DNA of 64,000 bases from NCBI RefSeq assembly GCF_902686445.1, contig NW_025920103.1:3642783-3706782 (forward strand). Reading direction: 5' to 3'. Each line of letters starts with the position of its first letter. Position 1 is the first letter of the stretch. Under the pieces are notes generated by a model. That model did not search any database. It saw only the letters and a list, made by a program, of their open reading frames with translations, and was not told where the DNA came from. The translations under genes and the position numbers were made by a program. Origin of the DNA: Sciurus carolinensis. Its lineage: Eukaryota > Chordata > Mammalia > Rodentia > Sciuridae. Shown one piece after another: positions 56,150-64,000 of the stretch.

Positions 56150-58520
56150 TGGTGAATTATAGTTTGTGCATGATGGGATTTGTTGTTGTATATTCATATA
56201 TGCATATAATATATTAGTGTAATTTGGTTAATATCACTCTCCAGCAAATCCCCCCCCACCTCCCAATCCTTGATCCCTTTTCTCTACTTTCTCTACTGAC
56301 CTCCCTTTGATTTTTAGGAGATTCCCCCTCCTCCACTTTTTATTTCTTTCTTTCTTCTCTAGCTTCTGCATATGAGAGACATATGACCCCTAAACTTATG
56401 AGTTTGCCTTATTTAACTTAATATAACGGTCTCTGGTTCCATTCTTTTGAATAAATACTGAGGTGTGGTATAGCTGGGTCATGTGGTGGTTCCATGCCTA
56501 GTCTTCTAAGGAAACTTTATACTGATTACCACAGTGGTTATACTAATTTGCAGTCCCACCAACAGTATAAAATATTCCTTTTTCTCTACATCCTCTCAAG
56601 CATTTATTATTATTTTTGTTCTTGATGACTGCTATTCTGATTGGTGTGAATGAACTCTCAGTGTAGTTTTGATTTGCATTTACCAAATTGCTAACGATGT
56701 TGAACCTTATTTCTTATATTTGTTGGCCATTTGTATTTCTTTTTTTGAGAAGTGTCTTTAATTCATTTGCCCATTTATTAATAAGATTATTTGGTTTTGG
56801 GGTGTAAAGTTTGGATGTGGTTTTTTTTTTAGTGTAAAGCCTTTAAATAGTCTAGATATTAATTATCAGAAGAGTAGCTAGCAAAGATTTTTACCCATTG
56901 TTTAGGTTCTTTTTTCACATTCCTAATTGTTTCCTTTGCTGGGCAGAAGCCTTTTAATTTGATGCTGTCCTATTTCTTAATTCTTGGCATTATTTCCTCT
57001 GCTTTTGGGGTCCTATTGAGAAAGTCATTGCCTGTGCCTATAAACTGTAGTGTTGACTGTGTTTCATTCTAGGAGTTGCAAAGCTTCTTGAACCCACAGC
57101 CTTTTTAACATGGGTGGTACCACTAGCTAGTACATCCACCTACCCTGATTTTTTGGGGGATTTTGTTGGATTTTGTTTTTGTTCTCATGAGATAAACTGG
57201 TCTAGTTTTCCTTTGTTGTAATATACGACTTGGGTATTAGGGTGATGCTTTCCTCAAAGGATGAGTTAGGAAGCATTCCCTCTGCTTCTGTTTCTTGGTA
57301 GACATTGTACAAATTTGTATTTCTTTTTTGAATATTTAATAGAACTCACCAGTGAAACCATCTGAATCTGATGTTTTCTTTTTGGAAGACACTATTAATT
57401 CACTGTCTTTAACATACATGTACAGGTCTATTGAGGCTATTTCTCCTTGTATGCATTTTGGTAGATTGCATTTTTTAAAGTATCAATCTAAATAAAACTT
57501 TTAGATATACTGCTGTGCATGATATTCTTATTTTTACTGTTAATGTCCATGATCATTAGTTCTGAGTCCCGTTTCATTTGTGATGTAATATGTGACTCCT
57601 CTCTTCTTGGTTAGCATGTGACAGGTTTTTCAACTTTTATTGATCTTGACAAAAAAGTTTTGGGTTTTGATATCTTTTTCTTTCATTTGTTGATTTCCCA
57701 TTTCACTGATTTCTCTTTTTCAAATTTTTATATTTTATACTTGTAGATGAACAGAATGCCTTTATTTTATTTTATTATTTTTATGTGGTGTTAAGGATTG
57801 TACTCGGTACTTCACACATGCTGGGCAAGTGCTCTGCTACTGAGCTACATTCCCAGCCCCATTTCCTTGGTTTCTGATCTTTTAATTCTATCTACTTGGT
57901 GTAGGTTTATTTTGCTCTTCTTTCTCTAGTTTCTCAAGGTATAAGTTTAGATTTTGATTTTAGGTCTTTTTAAATTGATGCATTTATTGCTCTAAATGGT
58001 CCACATTCTTGATTCTATGGCACCTCTCCAATTTTGATAAGTTGTATTTTAAATTTTATTCAATTCAAAGTATTTTTAATTTCTCTTGAAACTTCTTTTT
58101 TGACATGTTATTTACGTTCAATTTCCAAGTTGTTTGGATTTTTTCCAGTGAATATTTTTGTTAATGATTTCAAGTTTAATTCCATTTTGGTTTGAGAGTA
58201 TGATTTGTGTTTTTTCCATTCTTTTAAGTGACCTCTTTTTCTTTTTTATGTGATGCTGGGTAGCAAACCCAAGGGACTTATGCTTGCTAGCCAAGTGCTC
58301 TACCATTGAAGCATAACACAGGCCCTAGCACATGGTCTTTCTTGGTAAATGTTCCATGTAAGCATCTGAAGAATGTGTGTATTTTACTTTTGATGATGAA
58401 GTGGTCTATAAAACTTACTTCCTTCACTATAAGTTTCATTGTAAAATTCCCATTTGGTTCTTTTTTATAATTGCTTCTTTACTGAGAAAGTCTGTTTTCA
58501 CTTAAGAGTCTGTCCTTACT
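56150..58520 (-). mobile_element. Old LINE-1 copies, reverse strand, with two ID insertions
   Basis: 56400-57110 is the complement of ORF2 C-terminal and 3' sequence ('cccaccaacagtataaaat', 'ctgctattctgattggtgtgaatgaac', 'gggcagaagccttttaatttgatg'). 57180-57710 and 57880-58200 correspond to reverse-transcriptase and endonuclease parts. Reverse-strand ID elements sit at about 57728-57860 (extended-arm form) and 58235-58326. All frames are broken. Confidence 0.75.
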
Positions 58521-58524
58521 TCTT

Positions 58525-58960
58525 AGCATATTGTCATAATATCTTCTTTAAAGTCTGTTTTGCATAGTTCCGATGCATGAGTCATTTGATGACCACTCCC
58601 TCCTCTGGTCAAAGAGAACTGGCTTGAGACTTTGTGTGTGTGTGCCATTGGCAGTTCTCCTTCATTGAACCATTGTAATATAAGGCTGGGATATAGAAGA
58701 AACAGAAAAAAATTCCACATGGATATCAGACCAGATTTCCCATCTGGTTCTAAGATACTCAAGTCTGCTATGTTTAGCCAACTTTCACAGCTTTTTATAG
58801 AATTGCTTTGCATATTTCAGTCCAGGCATCTAGTTGTAGGTTTGAGAAGAGAAAGGGTGAAGTGTGCTTATTACATCTTTCCAGAAGTCCACATCCTCAC
58901 TTTCTTGTAAAACAGGTTATGTGATCCTTTTTGTAAGTAGGTTTTTTTATAAGAAATAGC
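58525..58960. other. Non-coding, intronic; nothing recognised
   Basis: No clear repeat edge. Overlapping frames of 92 and 96 codons on opposite strands are unsupported. Confidence 0.4.
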
Positions 58961-58964
58961 AACT

Positions 58965-60443
58965 TTTTATTTTAAATTATTTATTTTTTAATTTTCTATA
59001 GACTACATTTTGATTGATTGTACACAAATCAATACATCATTTTGTTTCTGTGGTTGTACATGAAGTAAATTCCTACCATTCGTGTAAGCATAAATGTACA
59101 TAGGGTAATGATGTCTGTCTCATTCCACTATTTTTCATATCCCCCTCCTGTCATAATCTAAAGTCTATATAATCTAAAGTTCCTCCATTCTTCTCTCACT
59201 GACCCCCATGACCCCCATTATATATCATTTTCCACTTATCGGGGGAAACATTTGGCCTTTGGTTTTTAGGGATTGGCTTATTTCACTTAGCAAGATAGTC
59301 TCCAATTCTATCCATTTATTTGCAAATGTCATATTATTCTTCTTCTTTATGGCTGAATCATATTCCATTGTGTATGTGTACCAATTTCTTTATCCATTCA
59401 TCTGTTGAAGAGCATCTAGGTTGATTCCACAATCTAGCTATTGTGAATTGAGCTGCTATGAACCTTGACGTGGCAGTGTTTTTATAGTATACTAATTTTA
59501 AGTTCTTTGGGTATAAACTGAGGAGTGGGATACCTGAGTCAAAAGGGGGATCCATTCCAAGTTTTCTGAGGATTCTCCACACTGCTTTCCAGAGTGCTGC
59601 ACCAATTTGAAGCTCCAGCAGTGTAAAAGTGTGCCTTTTTTCCCACATCCACACCAACATCTATTATTGTTTATGTTCTTGATAATAGTCATTCTAATTG
59701 AAGTAAGATAAACTCTTAGAGTTGTTTTAATTTCTGTTTCTCTAATTTCTAGAGATGATGAACATTTTTTCATATATTTATTAATCACCTGTATGTCTGC
59801 TTATGTAAAATGTCTGTCCAGTTCCTTGCTCCATTTATTGATTTGGTTCTTTGAATATTTGGTGTAAAGTTTTATAAGTTCTGTATAAATTTTGGAGATA
59901 ACTGCTCTATCTGAAGTACATGTAGAAATGATTTTCTCCCACTCTGTAGGCTCTCTTTTCACATTATTGATTGTATCCTTTACTGAGAAAAAGCTTTTCA
60001 GTTTGAGTCCATCCCATTTATTGATTCTTGCTTTGAATTCTTGTGTTTTGGGAGTCTTGTTAAGGAAGTCTGATCCTAAGCTGATATGATGAAATTCGGG
60101 TCTATTTTGTCTTCTATTTGGTGCAGCATCTCTGGTATAATTCCTAAGTCCTTGATGCATTTTGAGTTGCATTTTATCTAGGATGAGAGACAGAGGTTTA
60201 ATTTCATATTACTGCATATGGATTTATAGTTTTGCCAGCACCATTTGTTGAACAGACTATCTTTTCTCCATTGTATGTTTTTAGTCCTTTGTCTAGTATG
60301 AGGTGACTGTAATTATGTGGGTTTGTCTCTGTGTCTTCTCTTATGTACCATTGGTTTTCCTATCTATTTTGGTGCCAATACCAACCTGTTTTTGTTGCTA
60401 TTGCTCTGTGGTATAGTTTAAGGTCTGGTATTGTGATATCTCC
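58965..60443 (-). mobile_element. LINE-1 3' half (ORF2 C-terminal region and 3' UTR), reverse strand
   Basis: Minus-strand reading from 60443: the ORF2 segment after the reverse transcriptase (60172-59801, containing PTEWEKIISTCTSDRAVISK), the cysteine/histidine-containing C-terminal part (59788-59358, containing RCWCGCGKKGTLLHCW, the expected zinc-knuckle-like C-x3-C...H-x4-C region), then the 3' UTR down to about 58965. Stops and frame shifts are present. It is 5'-truncated at an ID element. It is the least decayed L1 in the window and lies antisense in the presumed intron. Confidence 0.9.
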
Positions 60444-60500
60444 TTTTTTTTTTTTTTTTGGTGCTGGGGATTAGAACCCAGAGCCTTGTGTATGCAAGAT
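60444..60500 (-). mobile_element. Truncated ID-type SINE
   Basis: Poly-T at 60446-60460 and 'ggtgctggggattagaacccagagccttgtgtatgcaag', then the element stops after about half its length. The missing distal half and the abrupt end of the neighbouring L1 suggest a deletion. It ends about 45 bp from the next splice acceptor. Confidence 0.85.
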
Positions 60501-60545
60501 ATAAGTCAGTATTTAATGCCATAATATTCTGTTGCTTCTGTGCAG

Positions 60546-60750
60546 AAATCCCAAAGTGAGGAAATAACTAGCACAACTGACAGTGTGTATACAGGTGGGA
60601 CTGAAGTGACTGCAGCATTTTTCTATAAATCTGAAGAACCTGATTCTAATACCAAACCTATTAGTTCATCATCTGTTACTTCTGGAACTGTGGACAAACC
60701 TGTACATTTGTCTACTAGAAAGGACACTGATACAGAATCTACAAGCCAAG
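60546..60750 (+). CDS. Internal coding exon of an unrecognised gene (205 nt)
   Basis: A good acceptor 'attctgttgcttctgtgcag' (AG at 60544-60545) and donor 'CAAG|gtaaaa' (GT at 60751-60752) bound an open segment of 68 codons plus 1 nt (phase 0 in, phase 1 out). The translation starts KSQSEEITSTTDSVYTGGTE and is rich in Ser, Thr, Glu and Asp with no cysteine or hydrophobic segment, so it is probably disordered. It joins in phase with the exon at 53617-53787. It is clearly not L1 or SINE sequence although both lie close upstream. Product unknown. Splice signals on both sides make this the best-supported exon in the window. Confidence 0.68.
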
Positions 60751-60754
60751 GTAA

Positions 60755-61010
60755 AACTTAATGTGTGTCTATAATCTTGTATTACATAAAAGTACACCTG
60801 TATGTTTGAGAAGATATGAAGGGGCATAAGATATAAGAAGTACTAAAAAGGAAAGTCATACTGCCTTGCCAACAAAGAAAAACATGTATCTTTATTGTTA
60901 GACCTGTGATTACAGGAATTACATAGTAGTGTGACTGTTGACTTTTTGCCTGAGCATAAAAGATAATAGTTTACTTACATGGCGACTTTCTTTGTGATAA
61001 TGTTTTCATT
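60755..61010. other. Intronic sequence after the exon
   Basis: AT-rich sequence with no recognised element. Confidence 0.45.
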
Positions 61011-61011
61011 T

Positions 61012-61195
61012 TAGTATTGTTTAATGGTACTAAGGATTGTAGCCAGGCATACTTTAACACATTCACAGTACTTTTGATTTTTTATTTTGAGACAGAGCCT
61101 TGCTAAGTTGCTGAGGCTGGTCTTTAACTGGTGTTCTTTCTGCTTCAGCTTCCTGCGTTGCTGAGATTATAGGCATGCATCACCACATGTGTGTG
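61012..61195 (-). mobile_element. B1-dID dimeric SINE, reverse strand
   Basis: Diverged ID part (61021-61068) and complement of B1 ('gagacagagccttgctaagttgctgaggctgg', 'gctgagattataggcatgcatcacca', read in parts), followed by a (gt)n run at 61187-61206. Confidence 0.85.
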
Positions 61196-61204
61196 TATGT
61201 GTGT

Positions 61205-63625
61205 GTACTCTTAACTGATTTGGGTAGTAAGATGATACTGGCTTTGTAGAATGAGTTTCAAAGAGTTTGTCTTTCAGTTTTATAGAATAATTAAAGGAGT
61301 ATTGGTGGTATTTAACCAATCTTGTAAATTCAACTGTGATTCTTCTAATCCTGGGCTTTTCTTTGTTAGGAGACTTTATTACTGCTTTAATTTCATTATT
61401 TGTTGTTGATCTATTTATTCATTTTATATCCTCTTGGTTCAATTTCAGTAGGTTATTTGTGTCTAGAAATATGTCCATTTCTTGTAGATTTTACAGTTGT
61501 TGGTTAGAAGTTTTCCCAATATTCCCTCATGATCCTCTGGATTTCTTTGGTATCTATTGTAATATATCTCTTTTCAACTTTAGTTTTATTTATTTTGGAT
61601 GTTCTCTTTATTTTGGTTAATTTCACTGTGGGTTTGTTAATTTTGTTTATCTTTTCAAAGAACCAACTTTTCTTGTACATTTAGTCTCTGTTTTATTTCT
61701 GCTTTGATTTTTATTATTTCTTTGTACTGCTTTGGGATTTGTTTTGCTCTTGTTTTTTAAAGACCTTGAGATGCATAATTAGGTTACTAATTTGAGGTCT
61801 TTCAAGTTTTTTTTTAATGTATTCACTTATAAAGTTATAACCCTACCTCTTCTAGTTACTTTCTCTGTGTCCCATAGGTTCTGGTGGGTTGCGTTTCCAT
61901 TTTCATTAGAGTCTAGGAATTTTAAATCTCCCTCCTGATTTCTTCAATGACCTACTACTCATTCAGAAGTGTAGTTTACAATCTCCATGTATTTATATAA
62001 TGTCTGCAGTTACTCTTGCCATTGATTTGTAATGTCCTTCTGTTGTTATAAGATGCAAGAAAAATTTCAGCTTGTTTGTATTTGTTGAGCTTGCTTCCAT
62101 GCTGAAAATATGGTATATTTTAGAGAAAATTCTGTATAATGAAGAAAAGAATGTGTTCTCTACACCTGTTAAATAAAACAGTCTGAGATGCTAAGTCCAT
62201 TTGATCTATACTGTAATTCTAATGTTTCTCAGTTGATTTTGGTGGCAGGGAAGTTCTGGAAGATCTATCACTTGGTAATATTAAGGTATAGAAATCATCC
62301 ACCATTATTGAATTGAGGCTTGTCTCTCCCTATAAGTTCTGTAATATGTTTTATAAAGTTGGATTCTATGACATTGGTACATCTATATTTAATAACCATT
62401 ACATCTTCTTGAGATGGATTATTCCTTTTTTTCAGAGTATAATGACCTACTTTGTCTCATGACTGATTTGAGGTCAGTTTTCTTGGATATAATTCTGGTT
62501 ACTCTTGCTTGCTTTAGGATTCCATTTGATGGGAATTGCATTCTCCATCCTTTCATTTTCAGTTTATGAATGAATGTTTTGGTAGTGAGGTGGAGTTCTT
62601 GCAAGTAGTAAGCAGATGGACCTTTTTTTAAATTCTATTAGGTAGTCTCAAATTTCTATTAGACTATTAGGTAGTCTTAAATTCTATTAGGTAGACTCAA
62701 ATTCACTTCATTTTCATTAAGGATTATATTAAAAATATGTTGAAAGAAATATACTAGTTCATGTCATTGTTAGTTTTCTTTTGGTATAGAAATCATACTA
62801 TAGAAATTACTATAGAAAGTAGTAAGCAAATGGACCTTTTTTTTAAATTCTATTAGGTAGTATCAAATTCTATTTAAGACTATTAGGTAGTCTTAAATTC
62901 TATTAGGTAGACTCAAATTCACATCATTTTCATTAAGGATTATATTAAAAATGTATTGAAAGAAATATACTAGTTCATGTCATTGTTAGTTTTCTTTTGG
63001 TTGTTTTGAAAATTTTGTGTTCATTTCTTTCTTTATTATTTATCTTAATTTTTTGTTGATTTACTGATACAATCATGTTTGATTTTTACTTGTTCCTCAT
63101 TTGCTTAACTCCCCTTCTAGTGAGATCTATTCTTCCTTATTCTTTTCTGGTTGTGCTGTGTGGTTCCTCATCTTAGTGTAGGATTATGTATGGTTTAGTA
63201 GACATGAATTCTTTTAATTCATGCTTACTTTGGAAAGTCTATCTCTTCTTTGATTCTGAAAGATAAGTTTGCTGGATATAATAATTTAGCTTGGCAGTTT
63301 TGTTCTTTCAGGTCTTGAAATCTATCAGTTCATGCCCTCCTGGCCTACAGAGTTTTGTTGAGAAATCTGCTACTATTCTGATGGGTTTTCCTTTATAAAT
63401 TATTTGGTGCTTCTCTCTTGCAGTTTTTAATAGTCCTCCTTCTGTATTTTTAGCATTTTAACTATAGTGTTCATGGAGAGGTTCTATTCTGGCCATTTCT
63501 ATTTGGTGCTCCATTATCATTTCAAGATTGGGAAATTTTTTTGTTACTTCACTGAATAAGTTTTGTATGCCTTTAACCTGTATCTCTATTCCTTCCTCTA
63601 GAACTATGAGTCTCTTTTTTTATAG
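61205..63625 (-). mobile_element. LINE-1 ORF2 and upstream sequence, reverse strand, decayed
   Basis: 61205-61700: complement of the reverse-transcriptase to linker part ('gatactggctttgtagaatgagttt', 'atcttttcaaagaaccaac'). 61700-62300: endonuclease region ('gtgttctctacacctg'). 62420-62600: start of ORF2. 63190-63610: an older L1-type segment ('agtttgctggatataataatttagcttggcag', 'gttgagaaatctgctactattctgatgg'). Frames are short and broken. Confidence 0.75.
62604..63002. repeat. Tandem duplication inside the LINE-1, about 184 bp with a 31-bp spacer
   Basis: 62604-62786 ('agtagtaagcagatggacc' to 'gttagttttcttttggt') is repeated at 62818-63002 with only a handful of differences, at an offset of 214 bp. 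Inside each copy the phrase 'attctattaggtagtct' occurs two or three times. The separating 31 bp is itself built of 'atactatagaaatt'-like repeats. Confidence 0.92.
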
Positions 63626-63630
63626 GTACC

Positions 63631-63714
63631 TTTTTTTTTACCATGCTGGGGATTGAACCTAGGACTTTGTGGTTGAAGGCAAGCACTCTACCAATGAGTT
63701 ATATCCCTAGCCCC
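63631..63714 (-). mobile_element. ID-type SINE, reverse strand
   Basis: Poly-T at 63631-63639, 'catgctggggattgaacctaggactttgtggttgaaggcaagcactctaccaatgagttatatccctagcccc' (read in parts). Moderately diverged; target-site duplication not clear. Confidence 0.88.
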
Positions 63715-63724
63715 AAGTCTTTTT

Positions 63725-64000
63725 TGTTGTTGTTTAAACTAATTTTTTATTTGCTCTAATTTGTTCTACATGACAGTAGAATGCATTTATATATTTTGAT
63801 AGATCATACATAAATGGAGGTAATATCATTTTTCTGATTGGATATATTGCAGGATCACATCAGTCACGCAGTCATACATGCGCATGAGGTAATAATTTCT
63901 GTTTCACTCCACTGTCATTCCTTTCCCCATACCCCTTGCAATTTCTTCACTCCCCTCTACCCAATATAGAGTAATTATTCTTCCCTATCCCTCCCTTCTT
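63725..64000 (-). mobile_element. LINE-1 3' UTR, reverse strand, cut by window end
   Basis: 'ctacatgacagtagaatgcatttatatattttgatagatcatacataaatgg ... catgaggtaataatttctgtttcactccactgtcattcctttcccc' (read in parts) follows the complement of the local L1 3' UTR seen at 58985-59200. The rest of the element would lie beyond 64000. Confidence 0.75.

Overview
The window looks like ordinary chromosomal DNA from a rodent of the squirrel family (Sciuridae). This is inferred from its repeats: many tRNA-derived ID-type SINEs (A/B-box signature 'ggggat..agctca' and 'gggttcaatcc', or the reverse complement ending 'ccccagcccc'), several B1-dID dimers (7SL-derived B1 joined to ID), LINE-1 fragments in every state of decay, and old mammalian elements (MIR, MER5-like hAT, MLT1/MaLR LTRs). 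There is no operon, dense coding, CRISPR array, phage or plasmid feature, and no functional RNA gene. Nearly all short open frames are chance or LINE-1 remnants.

Layout. 1-22 kb is intergenic or intronic DNA with scattered MIR, MaLR, MER5-like and ID elements and two diverged 230-bp direct repeats near the left end. 22.2-31.5 kb is richer in G+C and has few SINEs. On the minus strand it holds an unrecognised broken coding-like block (22.2-23.4 kb), three weak exon-like pieces (25.4, 27.2-27.8 and 28.6-28.7 kb; one carries a GAB-adaptor-like tyrosine motif, another a stop codon and poly(A) signal), and a very young tandem duplication (unit 687/720 bp, 2.3 copies) that ends against a dead LINE-1 fragment. 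33.4-51.5 kb returns to repeat-laden non-coding DNA.

The one convincing gene is on the plus strand at the right. A CpG island (about 51.6-52.4 kb, two CCAAT boxes, no TATA seen) covers a probable first exon with a donor at 52234. It is followed by two exon-like coding segments (53617-53787 and 60546-60750) that join in frame, phase 0 to phase 0. Both encode acidic, Ser/Thr/Glu-rich sequence that I do not recognise. The intervening and following DNA (54-64 kb) is packed with antisense LINE-1 and ID elements, as expected of an intron. The gene probably continues beyond the window.

I found no new kind of biological system. The points most worth a second look are the unrecognised gene, the near-identical tandem array (young duplication or assembly artefact), and the decayed exon-like pieces at 22-29 kb. 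Repeat family names are by eye from remembered consensus features, and edges are approximate.
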